Part shown: in pieces, positions 34,426-43,081 of the stretch
Numbering within the stretch: position 1 is the stretch's first letter
Layout of the letters: each line of letters opens with the position of its first letter
NCBI RefSeq assembly: GCF_030695525.1
Contig: NZ_JAUYSS010000065.1
Coordinates: 1-64,000 of the forward strand
Source of the DNA: Daejeonella sp.
GTDB lineage: Bacteria > Bacteroidota > Bacteroidia > Sphingobacteriales > Sphingobacteriaceae
Direction: 5' to 3'
DNA length: 64,000 nucleotides
The notes under the pieces: model-generated
What the model saw: the letters and a program-made list of their open reading frames with translations, nothing else
The model's database searches: none
What the model was told of the DNA's origin: nothing
Made by a program: the position numbers and the translations under genes

Positions 34426-36627
34426 TTATTTATCTGGCAGAGAAAAAGCGACGTAAGAATCTGCTGATTTGGTTCTCATTTTCCCACCCCCGCAGGCGAT
34501 CACTACATACTGTTTTCCATTGATGCTATAAATTGAGGGGCTTGCATATCCTCCGGCAGGTAGTTTCGTTTCAAACAAAAGCTTTCCGTTTTTTTTATTA
34601 AAGGCTCTGAACATCTCATCGCTTGTTGCCGCAATAAATACCAGACCCCCGGAAGTAACAACCGATCCCCCCCAGTTCTCAGTACCTGAATGGATGCCCT
34701 TAGCTTTCATGTCCGGATGATCACCCAGTGTTTCTTTCCAAACAACTTTTCCATTATTCAGATCAATGGCCTGAAGGGTGCCCCATGGCGGACTTACTGC
34801 CGGGTATCCTTCGATGGTTAAAAATTGCTTGATTCCTCCTAAACGGTATGGTACTTCATAGAATGGATGTTTCTTTTTCTTTTCAGGGATGTACTCCTCT
34901 TTTTGCAGGGGCTCATTTTTAAGCAGGTACGATGCAATGGCAGTTTTATCTGCCTCATTAAGGTTTTTGAAAGCAGGCATCATTCTTCTGCCAGAAGTGA
35001 TGAGATTCTTAAAATCTAATGTTTTGTATTTATTGTTCAGATCTACTAATGCAGGGAAATTGCCTGAACCTTTAAGATCGGCACCATGGCAACCACTGCA
35101 ATTTTTGGTGTAAAGGGAAGTGCCTGCTTCCAGATTGGTTTGTCTTGTTTTTGCAGGTTTTTCAATGCGATTATCTGCTATGGTAACAATCCAGGGTAAT
35201 TCATTCGCATTGATATACATAATTCCACTTTCTGGGTCAACTGAAGGGCCGCCCCATTCACCACCGCCTGTTAGTCCGGGGAATACCAATGTGCCTTCCA
35301 GGCTTGGAGGTGTAAACATAGGTCCGCCTTTAAATGTGCGGAAGCGCTTAACAAGTTCCTGATAGGAAGAATCCGGAATATTTTTATTGAGATCTGCCTC
35401 TGAAATCCCTTGTCTTGCAAATGCGGGTATGACCGTAGGAATAGGCTGTGTGGGCGAAGGATGCTCGCCCTCCAGATCTGAATGTGCAGGTACAGGGGTT
35501 TCTACAATAGGGTACACCGGCTTGCCGGTAACCCGGTCCAGAAGATATATATAACCTTGTTTGCTAGTTTGTACAAGCGCATCTATCGATCTGCCATCTT
35601 TTTTAACTGTTAGCAGGGTAGGAGCATTTGGGAAATCCCAGTCCCATAAATCATGGTGAATGGCCTGAAAATGCCAGATGTATTTTCCTGTTTCAGCATT
35701 CAATGCCAAAATGCTATTCCCGAAAAGATTATCGCCTTTTCGTTTTCCGCCATAATAATCTGCATTTGCAGTACCTGTAGATGCGTATACAATCCCTCTT
35801 TTTTCATCCAGGCTAAATCCGCCCCAGGCATTAGCGCTGCCAACATATTTATAGGCTTCCGGATCGTCCCAGGTTTCATAGCCTTTATCGCCGGGTGCCG
35901 GGATGGTTCTAAACAGCCATTTCAACTCGCCGGTATACACATCATATGCCCTGATATGCCCCGGAGCTGATTCTTCTTCTTCAGAAAGGCTGCTTCCCAT
36001 GATAATCAAATCCTTATAAATCATGCCTGCAGAAGTAGAAGTAACTCTCAAATCACTGATATCCCTGTTCATTTCCAGATTATCATGTAAAGAAATCCTT
36101 CCATCGTTTCCAAAACTGCTTACAGGTTTTCCTGTAGCACTGTTAATACAATAAAGAGAAGATCCGGCAGTGTAAAAGATCCGGTGCTCATTGTTTTTTC
36201 CTTTATGAATAGCAATTCCCCGACAAACATTCAAACCATAACTTTGTTTTCCTGCATTGTCGACGAGCATAGTTGGTGCCGGATCAAAGACCCATTTTTC
36301 AGTACCATTGGTGGCGTCTACTGCAAATAGTTTCAACTGAGGAGATGTGCCATACAGAACACCATCAATGATCAATGGGTTTGTTTGTATTTGACTTGAT
36401 TTATCTGCGTCTTTGGTATGGTAAACCCATGTAACTTTAAGCTCCCCGACATTATTTGTGTCAATTTGATTTAGTGGGGAATAGGCCTGCCGTTCATTAC
36501 CTCCCGCATAAACATCCCATTCCTTATTGCTCAGATTATTCTGACAGGAATGAAGTGTAAAAGATGCCATTAAGCAACAAAAAGTAAATAATAAGGGGTT
36601 TTTTCTTTGGGATATTGGAAATATCAT
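34426..36627 (-). CDS. PQQ-dependent dehydrogenase with inserted cytochrome c domain (copy 2)
   Basis: A 733-residue paralogue of the preceding enzyme, with the same plan: lipobox LHSC (Cys28), propeller blades with LFAVDATNGTEKWVFDP and HFQAIHHDLWDWDFP, and CSGCH heme site (NCSGCHGADLKGSGNFP), then the C-terminal blades (AVSPPWGTLQAIDL). It shares the order of domains but is clearly diverged, so the two are likely to differ in substrate. It is separated from copy 1 by 145 nt without a visible promoter, so co-transcription is likely. Confidence 0.87.
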   Translation of the reverse strand: MIFPISQRKNPLLFTFCCLMASFTLHSCQNNLSNKEWDVYAGGNERQAYSPLNQIDTNNVGELKVTWVYHTKDADKSSQIQTNPLIIDGVLYGTSPQLKLFAVDATNGTEKWVFDPAPTMLVDNAGKQSYGLNVCRGIAIHKGKNNEHRIFYTAGSSLYCINSATGKPVSSFGNDGRISLHDNLEMNRDISDLRVTSTSAGMIYKDLIIMGSSLSEEEESAPGHIRAYDVYTGELKWLFRTIPAPGDKGYETWDDPEAYKYVGSANAWGGFSLDEKRGIVYASTGTANADYYGGKRKGDNLFGNSILALNAETGKYIWHFQAIHHDLWDWDFPNAPTLLTVKKDGRSIDALVQTSKQGYIYLLDRVTGKPVYPIVETPVPAHSDLEGEHPSPTQPIPTVIPAFARQGISEADLNKNIPDSSYQELVKRFRTFKGGPMFTPPSLEGTLVFPGLTGGGEWGGPSVDPESGIMYINANELPWIVTIADNRIEKPAKTRQTNLEAGTSLYTKNCSGCHGADLKGSGNFPALVDLNNKYKTLDFKNLITSGRRMMPAFKNLNEADKTAIASYLLKNEPLQKEEYIPEKKKKHPFYEVPYRLGGIKQFLTIEGYPAVSPPWGTLQAIDLNNGKVVWKETLGDHPDMKAKGIHSGTENWGGSVVTSGGLVFIAATSDEMFRAFNKKNGKLLFETKLPAGGYASPSIYSINGKQYVVIACGGGKMRTKSADSYVAFSLPDK

Positions 36628-36652
36628 CTATAGATAGGCTTATTTGAGTTTC

Positions 36653-37618
36653 TTAAATATTGTAGAATTTAACAGCATTATCGTGGAACAATTTCTTTTG
36701 TTCATTATATGGTCTGTTTTTGACGATCTCTTTCAGAATATTAACCCAGTTTTCAATTTCGCTGGCTTTTAAGCACCATGGCCAGTCGCTGGCAAACATC
36801 ACCCGGTTTGGCCCAAAAATATCTAGGCAATGGTTTATGCCCGGGGCAAGAGTTTCCGCCGATTTAGGATATCCTGAGCTTATAGAGATGATACCGGAAA
36901 TTTTACAAACAACATTTTTGTTTTGAGCGACAGTTTTCATTGCAGCGATCCATTCATTGGCATCATGATTAGCTTTGCCACTTGTTATGGCTGGATCCAG
37001 AAAAGCTCTTGGATCAACATTCCCGCAATGGTTTACAAGGAATCTGCTACCCGGGCAGGTTTTGATAAGCTCAGCAACTGCAGGCAACCAGGCAGGTGAA
37101 ATCGTGAAATCCAAACTCATATTTAGTCTCCCCAGAACTTCAACGTTTCTGATCAATTGGGGGTCTTTCATACTTGCGGTGGATCTAAATCCATACCTTA
37201 TGCCTTTAATGTATTCTGAGCCTTTGAACTGGGTAATATAGGTTTCAAAATCAGGACTCAGGAGGTCGGCACAGATCACAGCAGCAACTGTGGGATTGGA
37301 TTTGTCTTTACACATCTCTATCGCATACAAAGCTTCTTCATGTCGTCTGGCAACAGGTACTGCAACTTCCATATAAACCGCTTTCACCATGTTGACATTG
37401 CTAACGGCTTCCATATAGGCCTTCATGTCATAATTGCCCGGAACCGGTGGGGATGTCCAAGCTTTTCCAAAACGAACCAGATCGGCAAGGTGTTGATGAG
37501 TGTCAATGATTGGCAGTAGTGCGGATGGATTTCTAAGATTCGAAGAAAGCAAAGAGCATGCGGGAAAGGAAGCTAATGCCAGGACTGAAGCGGATGTTAA
37601 AAATTTTTTTCTATTCAT
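36653..37618 (-). CDS. Exported amidohydrolase-2 family protein (lactonase-like)
   Basis: A 321-residue PF04909-type TIM barrel, in the neighbourhood of L-fuconolactonase and PDC hydrolase. It has a lipoprotein-like signal (LALASFPAC, Cys21), and metal/catalytic motifs IIDTHQHLA, FLVNHCGN and MFASDWPWCL. Its gene precedes copy 2 of the PQQ dehydrogenase by 25 nt, so a natural role is opening a lactone made by that enzyme. This is inference from context; the hydrolysed bond is not proven. Confidence 0.78.
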   Translation of the reverse strand: MNRKKFLTSASVLALASFPACSLLSSNLRNPSALLPIIDTHQHLADLVRFGKAWTSPPVPGNYDMKAYMEAVSNVNMVKAVYMEVAVPVARRHEEALYAIEMCKDKSNPTVAAVICADLLSPDFETYITQFKGSEYIKGIRYGFRSTASMKDPQLIRNVEVLGRLNMSLDFTISPAWLPAVAELIKTCPGSRFLVNHCGNVDPRAFLDPAITSGKANHDANEWIAAMKTVAQNKNVVCKISGIISISSGYPKSAETLAPGINHCLDIFGPNRVMFASDWPWCLKASEIENWVNILKEIVKNRPYNEQKKLFHDNAVKFYNI

Positions 37619-38183
37619 TGCAATATCAGATCATGTAAACTCATTCATTCCCAAATAAAATGCAGGATTAATATTATTTATCCAGGATAAATATGAATTT
37701 TCAAGTTAAGAAATATTCCATTAAATTTTTCTGGCTGTCTGATTTTTACCTATTTTTCAAGAATATGAAGGTTGAGTTGAATTACTGGTCACAAAAATTA
37801 TGGTGGGATTTAAATAACCTGATTTCGATATAAGAAAGATTTTAAGATAGGCTTATAATTATTCAGATATTCTCTGGAGCCAAAATTCGTTGATTTTGAA
37901 AAGCAATACCTGTGTGTTATAGGCTAGTTCAGCCCTTTCCTCTGGAGTATTTCCGGCAAGAAATCGCGTTCTGGTTCCCCTCTGGTCGGTGTTCTCACCG
38001 TACCATACACAATCATTGGTCGGTGATAACACCAACCACAGGCGAATAGCCGGAAGATAATCCTCCGGCAAGGTTTATTTTACCCGGAGCTGATTTTCAT
38101 TGGGATGGGTAGCCCGGCAAAAGGCTCATTTGTTCGGGTTCAGTTTTTTATTCTGTAGCACATAATTCATTTAACCCCCGACC
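37619..38183. other. Intergenic region with GGTCGGTG hairpin repeats
   Basis: No gene is supported in these 565 bases; ORF 37859-38071 is a by-product of the repeat. ctggtcggtgttctcaccgtacca (37982-38005) and ttggtcggtgataacaccaacca (38017-38039) match the family at 21457-21513. The part at 37619-37850 is AT-rich leader of the amidohydrolase gene. The gap splits the long locus into two transcription groups. Confidence 0.7.
37982..38039. repeat. Two GGTCGGTG repeat copies
   Basis: Each copy has a small hairpin ggtg-NNNN-cacc. The first is nearly identical to the copy that ends the potassium channel gene at 21489-21513. Confidence 0.75.
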
Positions 38184-39524
38184 TTATCCAAAGATTCCCG
38201 AAGCCTTTTTTCCGTTTTTGATTATCCTGTCAAAAGCCAGCAAACCATGCATCAATTGGCGTGGATAATGATAATGTTCAGCCAGTGCAACCTGTGAATG
38301 TTTTTCAACTTTACGATCACCGCTGCGTATAACAAAAGTATATCCCGGCCGCGAAAATTTATCAGTGATATAGGTTTCAGTTTCAGCAAAGCAATTCAAT
38401 GCCCATGGGTCATTTCCATGTTCAACCATGGTAAGGGCGCCTGCCAGGATCTCTTCCTGTACCCAGCGTGCCTTATTCAAAGAGAAGGTGTTTGTTTCTA
38501 TATTGTCCAGTGAACCAAAATAACCGCCAAAGACATCGTCTTTAGCAATTGTAACATGCCTCTTGAACTGTTTGGAAGCATTTTTAAACAGGGTCGCATC
38601 CTTTCGGAGAACAGCATAATTCATTACAAAGGCAAGCGTTTCGCAGCCATGTCCGATATCGCCAAACCTGGATGCCACCGGGTCTGAAAGAGGCTGAAGA
38701 TCATGTGAAAGAGCCTCATTCAAAACCTTACATTCCGGGTTAATATGATGGTTCATGATCGCATTCACACACCTGTCAGCAATAGTTTCAAGTTCTGCAT
38801 CCTGCCTTTGCCTGAGCATTTGGGTGGCTACGCTTAGCAGAAGCATCCAATGGCCTAAGATTCTTGGACCTTTAATCCGGTTTTCTGCCTTGTATGGATA
38901 TGTAAAATCAGGCCTGTCATAACGAGCAACAGCTTTTAAGACAATATTCTTCGCCAGGTCAAAATATTGTTTTTCGCCGGAAGCTTTTGAATATTCGGCC
39001 AGGCCTTCGGCTACAAAAAGATTACCATAAATATCACCTTCCTTATCCGAAAGTGGCTTTCCCTCTTTGGTGTAATTCGAAATGAAAAAACTGTCATCAG
39101 CTGGTAGATTTTTCAAAATAAAATCCTTCGACTTCCTGGCGATTTCCAGATGCCGGGGATCTTTACCAAAATTGTTATAGAGAAAAGAATAGGTCCATAT
39201 GCCCCGGCCTTCGTACCATGCATTTTTGTTTGTTGATACCCGCTCACCACTTACTAAATTGACTGTACACATGAAACCACCTAAGTCGTGATCTACAATA
39301 ACACGGTCAAGTTTCGGGAGTAAATCGCCGAATAATGCATCCTTATACTTTTCCTTTAATTTTTCAATGTTAAGATCTTCAATTGTTTTAAGACCACCCT
39401 GCCTGAAAATTGAATTACCAGGTTCCGGTTTTGATTCTGCATAAGTGGCAATAGTGCCCATGCTAATTAATCCCAAACTGGCAAGGGTGTTTTGTTTTAT
39501 AAAATGGCGTCTTGAGTGCTTCAT
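38184..39524 (-). CDS. Tat-exported AGE family protein (paralogue of 18684-20033)
   Basis: A 446-residue AGE/RnBP-type barrel with a Tat signal (KHSRRHFIKQNTLASLGLIS). It shares many blocks with the plus-strand copy: WYEGRGIWTYSFLYNNFGKD, IYGNLFVAEGLAEYSKASGE and RFGDIGHGCETLAFVMNYA. The two differ throughout, so they are old paralogues rather than a recent copy. Neighbours are an M28 peptidase gene (33 nt) and the lactonase, all in the SusCD2 locus. Sugar specificity unknown. Confidence 0.83.
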   Translation of the reverse strand: MKHSRRHFIKQNTLASLGLISMGTIATYAESKPEPGNSIFRQGGLKTIEDLNIEKLKEKYKDALFGDLLPKLDRVIVDHDLGGFMCTVNLVSGERVSTNKNAWYEGRGIWTYSFLYNNFGKDPRHLEIARKSKDFILKNLPADDSFFISNYTKEGKPLSDKEGDIYGNLFVAEGLAEYSKASGEKQYFDLAKNIVLKAVARYDRPDFTYPYKAENRIKGPRILGHWMLLLSVATQMLRQRQDAELETIADRCVNAIMNHHINPECKVLNEALSHDLQPLSDPVASRFGDIGHGCETLAFVMNYAVLRKDATLFKNASKQFKRHVTIAKDDVFGGYFGSLDNIETNTFSLNKARWVQEEILAGALTMVEHGNDPWALNCFAETETYITDKFSRPGYTFVIRSGDRKVEKHSQVALAEHYHYPRQLMHGLLAFDRIIKNGKKASGIFG

Positions 39525-39557
39525 GTTGAAAAACTTTCTGTTGTTTTATACTACATT

Positions 39558-40826
39558 TTATAATTTCTGCAAACGGTTAATGTATTCGCGAAACACCAGG
39601 AAGCCGATTTCAGCACAGTCAGCACCCACAATTGCTGGGATGTCTTCCGGCCGGTGGTATGCAGGAAGGGTTATCCCATCATAACCACGGCTATTGACAT
39701 ACATGGCTTTACCTCCAGATCCCCTGAAGGGAGCTGAATCCATGTTATAACCTTCACCGTCGAAGAGTTTGGGTTCAGCTTTGATATTGAGATCCCGATG
39801 AATAGATGCGATCATATCTTTAATATCATTTTCTCTGGAATAAATTTGAAGATTGGGTCCCCATGTTAGTGAGTCGAAGTTGACGACGAACTTTATATTT
39901 TTCATTGTTCCCTCGCGGTTTCTTTTTTCTGCATAGTGAATGGCTCCAACCTTACCATCTTCTTCGCCACCTGTTGCCATGAAAGTAATTGTGCGATTCG
40001 GGACTGTACCTGAAAAAGAATGAGCCAGCATAAGCATGACAATGACTGAAGCGGTGTTATCATTTGCTCCGGGACTCATGTACGGACTGTCTGCATGTGC
40101 CAGGAAAAGGATTTCTTCAGTGCTTTTTCCGGGAATAGTCGCAATGATGCTTGAGCCTGGCTTTGGCGGCAAAAAACGGGTCTGTACATTCACCATGACA
40201 GGGCTACGGTTCTGAACAGCAGCCTCCAAAGCAGGAACATCCTGCCTGCCGATATTAAAGATGGGATCTGAAGGCTGTGCCGGATCGACATAGCCAATCT
40301 CACGGTCATTCCGGTAAGCTGATGAGGAGATCGCCCTGCCATAAGAATTAACTGTAACTGTTGCTAAAACCTTATCATTGGAATCCACAAGTTTATAAGA
40401 GTTTCCTCTTTCTGCCTTTTTAAGTATTCCAGTGGACCCGCCCTTCGGGGTTCCCGCAATTCCTTTATATGGCATAGTTTCCAGTTCCGTGTTTCCAATA
40501 CGGAACACCGGCCGGCTCGTTGGTTCCCACATAGAAAAAGGAACCCAGTCCTGTACAACCTGTGCAGAAGCCAACCCAAATTCTTTTTTATAGATCAGTG
40601 CCACTTTCTCATATTCCGCGGTCCCAAACCGATGCGGACCTATATCAGTACAAATCGTTTCAAGCAATCTCTTTAGGTAGGCCTCTCTTTTTAGCGGGGT
40701 ATCCACCAGGTGCTGTGAATTAGGCAGGGATTGTCCCAAAAGCTTATAATTACCTGCAAGGGAAAGTAAAATAGCACTGCCCCCCAGCTTTAAAAATTCG
40801 TTTCTTGACAGATATTGTTTCTTCAT
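39558..40826 (-). CDS. Exported M28 family metallopeptidase-like protein
   Basis: A 422-residue protein with an N-terminal hydrophobic signal (LKLGGSAILLSLAGNYKLLG). The M28 core is visible: LAHADSPYMSPGANDNTASV, with His and Asp metal ligands, MATGGEEDGKVGA with the Glu pair, and MDSAPFRGSGG near the end. An inserted PA-like region lies around 120-230. Aminopeptidase-type zinc hydrolases of this kind cut N-terminal residues or glutaminyl groups. Its place in a sugar-oxidation locus is odd and suggests that the imported substrate contains an amino acid or amide group. Confidence 0.82.
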   Translation of the reverse strand: MKKQYLSRNEFLKLGGSAILLSLAGNYKLLGQSLPNSQHLVDTPLKREAYLKRLLETICTDIGPHRFGTAEYEKVALIYKKEFGLASAQVVQDWVPFSMWEPTSRPVFRIGNTELETMPYKGIAGTPKGGSTGILKKAERGNSYKLVDSNDKVLATVTVNSYGRAISSSAYRNDREIGYVDPAQPSDPIFNIGRQDVPALEAAVQNRSPVMVNVQTRFLPPKPGSSIIATIPGKSTEEILFLAHADSPYMSPGANDNTASVIVMLMLAHSFSGTVPNRTITFMATGGEEDGKVGAIHYAEKRNREGTMKNIKFVVNFDSLTWGPNLQIYSRENDIKDMIASIHRDLNIKAEPKLFDGEGYNMDSAPFRGSGGKAMYVNSRGYDGITLPAYHRPEDIPAIVGADCAEIGFLVFREYINRLQKL

Positions 40827-41096
40827 ATTAAAAGGAGTTTAATAATATGCTTGCATAAGTTCAGGATTGTGGATTAAGCCAATGACTTTGCATTGCACTA
40901 AAGAATAGTACAATCTACAGCCGGATGTCCCATTAAAGTTAATGCTTTTTTTTGTGCTGAAATAAGGCTGGAAAATTCAAGCCTAATGTTTAAGCCTGAA
41001 CCGACTAGTTCGGGCAAATAAAAGCATGAGGCCTTCCTTGAGCTCAGGGTTAATCTGTGCCTCTCTTTCAACAGAGGCTAGTATGCTATATGGGAG

Positions 41097-42218
41097 TCAA
41101 TCTATGGCCACAAATTTCAGGCAAACCGGCTTGTCGACCATAATTTTTTGGCCGCCGGGACTTAATAAGCCTGATTTTTTATCTCTCTTAAAAATTATTA
41201 TTTCATTACTTGCACTGTTAGCAACCAAAAGAAAATTCCCGCTGGGGTCTATTACAAAATTTCGGGGAGTATTTATATTGGTCGTTTGGCGACCTGCATA
41301 TTTCAAAATGCCATTTTTGGCGATGGAATAAATGACTATTTCATTGGCTTCAGCCCGATTTGATCCATATAAAAATTTACCATCAGGTGAGACATGGATA
41401 TCAGCAGCTTCAACTGTACCTTTAAATTCCGGGGAAAGCATTGTAATGGTCTGCTTGGTTTCCAGTATGCCGTCTTTATAATCAAATCCAACAATCGAAG
41501 CTCCCATCTCTAAAATCAGATAGGCATATTTTCCGTTTGGATGGAAAGTTAAGTGTCTTGGACCTCCTCCTTTACTGACACTTACAGAAGAAACTTTTGC
41601 CGGGTATAGGGCCTGAGGTGAAGCTGGATTTATTTCATAAATTTTAACCTGATCTATTCCTAAATCTGCAGCAAGTAAATAGTGTCCATCAGGGGATAAA
41701 ACTACAGCATGAGCATGTGGTTTCGCATTTGAATCTGAACTTTCCTCATGTTGTATCTTTTGTATGTCCGTATCAAGAGAGCCATCTTTTTCAACACGAA
41801 TCGCAGCGATGCTGCCTGAATCGTAATTTGCTGCGAAGACCAATTCCTTATTATCATCTACAGAAACATAGCAAGGTCCATCACCGCCTGAACTGACACT
41901 ATTTAAAAAGTTAAGCTCACCAGTATGGGCATTAAAGGCAAATGACTGAATTGTGCCATTTTCAACTTCACTAACGGAATATAAATTCTTTCTATCCTTA
42001 CTAACAGCCAGATAGGATGGATTTCTTATCCCAAGTGTTTTTGAACGAAAACTTGATTGCCCTGTTTTGGTATTAAAACTATATACATGAATTCCATTTG
42101 TTTTTTCTTTATTTGTATAGGTTCCTACAACAAGATTATAGGTTTCCCCATTATTTGGTTGTGCAATTGCACAGGAGCAAAGTAAGAAAAGGAGTGTGTA
42201 TAAAACTGTAGTTCTCAT
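41097..42218 (-). CDS. Exported lactonase family protein (6-phosphogluconolactonase-like, 7-bladed)
   Basis: A 373-residue PF10282 propeller with a Sec signal (TLLFLLCSCAIAQ). Blade motifs repeat as SPDGHYLLAADLGIDQVKIY, HPNGKYAYLILEMG and SPDGKFLYGSNR, plus YNLVVGTYTNKEKTNGIHVY at the start. Family members open sugar lactones; a periplasmic one next to PQQ sugar dehydrogenases would hydrolyse the lactone product. The 270 nt upstream of the M28 gene contain short hairpins (gcctctctttcaacagaggc at 41057-41076). Confidence 0.85.
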   Translation of the reverse strand: MRTTVLYTLLFLLCSCAIAQPNNGETYNLVVGTYTNKEKTNGIHVYSFNTKTGQSSFRSKTLGIRNPSYLAVSKDRKNLYSVSEVENGTIQSFAFNAHTGELNFLNSVSSGGDGPCYVSVDDNKELVFAANYDSGSIAAIRVEKDGSLDTDIQKIQHEESSDSNAKPHAHAVVLSPDGHYLLAADLGIDQVKIYEINPASPQALYPAKVSSVSVSKGGGPRHLTFHPNGKYAYLILEMGASIVGFDYKDGILETKQTITMLSPEFKGTVEAADIHVSPDGKFLYGSNRAEANEIVIYSIAKNGILKYAGRQTTNINTPRNFVIDPSGNFLLVANSASNEIIIFKRDKKSGLLSPGGQKIMVDKPVCLKFVAID

Positions 42219-42258
42219 GTATATAGAATTTTTGTTTCAGATTATTTATTTAAAAATC

Positions 42259-43014
42259 TTACCGAAATTTAAGTGTGCCAAAATATTGGGGCAAATGAAA
42301 TTGTGGTTTTGGATGATTGATAGGCGACCATGTAGCATAATGAGGATTGGAGGTGATTTCAGCTATTTTGTAAAAATTCGCTTTCCAGATTACACCTTTT
42401 TTGGGCCGGCTGATTTTTGAATAATTTTCCAGCATATTAAGCGGAATTCTATATTCTACGGTCCATGTTAGTGGTCCCGAAATTTCGGGATCCACTATTT
42501 TTGGTAAGGAATGTCCGATCTCAATCTTTTTTATGTCCTCTGCATTAGGTTTAGGTCCAATACGTGGATTTGGATTGTATTCAAGCAGTGCTGTGCCCCC
42601 GCAATTAACTTCGAGATTAAAAAAAATCAGGGGAAACTCAGTGTTAGGAGAAAAGAAGAATTCTACAGCAGAATCTTTCCATACCGGTCCATTGATTTCT
42701 GTTGTTATACTTCTGACAAAACGATCCTGAACATGAAAAATAACATAAACATTTTCTGAATCATACATCATTTTAGCATGTACAATTGGGCGGAATTCAG
42801 GATTCTTTCGAATGAAATTATTGATCTCAATTGATTTAATTTTCTTCCATTCCCGTTTATCCCAATCCCCATCTATTTTAATAGCATGCTTCAACCTGAC
42901 TATATTGTAGACAGGCTGGAATCCTTCTGAATCCAGCCTGCTTACCTGAGCAATTGCATTATGGCCCAATAATAAGACAATAAATAAGGTTGTAATAGCT
43001 TTTTTGGCTGTCAT
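42259..43014 (-). CDS. Exported CBM9-like carbohydrate-binding protein
   Basis: The ORF opens at 43104 inside the upstream gene, but ATG 43014 starts a proper Sec signal (MTAKKAITTLFIVLLLGHNA), giving 251 residues. The single domain resembles family 9 carbohydrate-binding modules (HAKMMYDSENVYVIFHVQD, VWKDSAVEFFFSP), as found in many Bacteroidota periplasmic or surface proteins. It has no enzyme domain. Using the longer start would overlap the sugar dehydrogenase gene by 23 nt. Likely binds the sugar substrate. Confidence 0.78.
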   Translation of the reverse strand: MTAKKAITTLFIVLLLGHNAIAQVSRLDSEGFQPVYNIVRLKHAIKIDGDWDKREWKKIKSIEINNFIRKNPEFRPIVHAKMMYDSENVYVIFHVQDRFVRSITTEINGPVWKDSAVEFFFSPNTEFPLIFFNLEVNCGGTALLEYNPNPRIGPKPNAEDIKKIEIGHSLPKIVDPEISGPLTWTVEYRIPLNMLENYSKISRPKKGVIWKANFYKIAEITSNPHYATWSPINHPKPQFHLPQYFGTLKFR

Positions 43015-43081
43015 ACTTGTGTGATAGGGCCAGAGTTTGAAATTTATTATCTGCAAATGCAGGGTCTTTACTTCCTGTATA

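Noticed and set aside
37859-38071. ORF of 70 aa and the similar ORFs at 21402-21599 and 21345-21584
   Set aside because: They share WYGENTDQ only because they translate the same DNA repeat; no ribosome site, family or context supports them.
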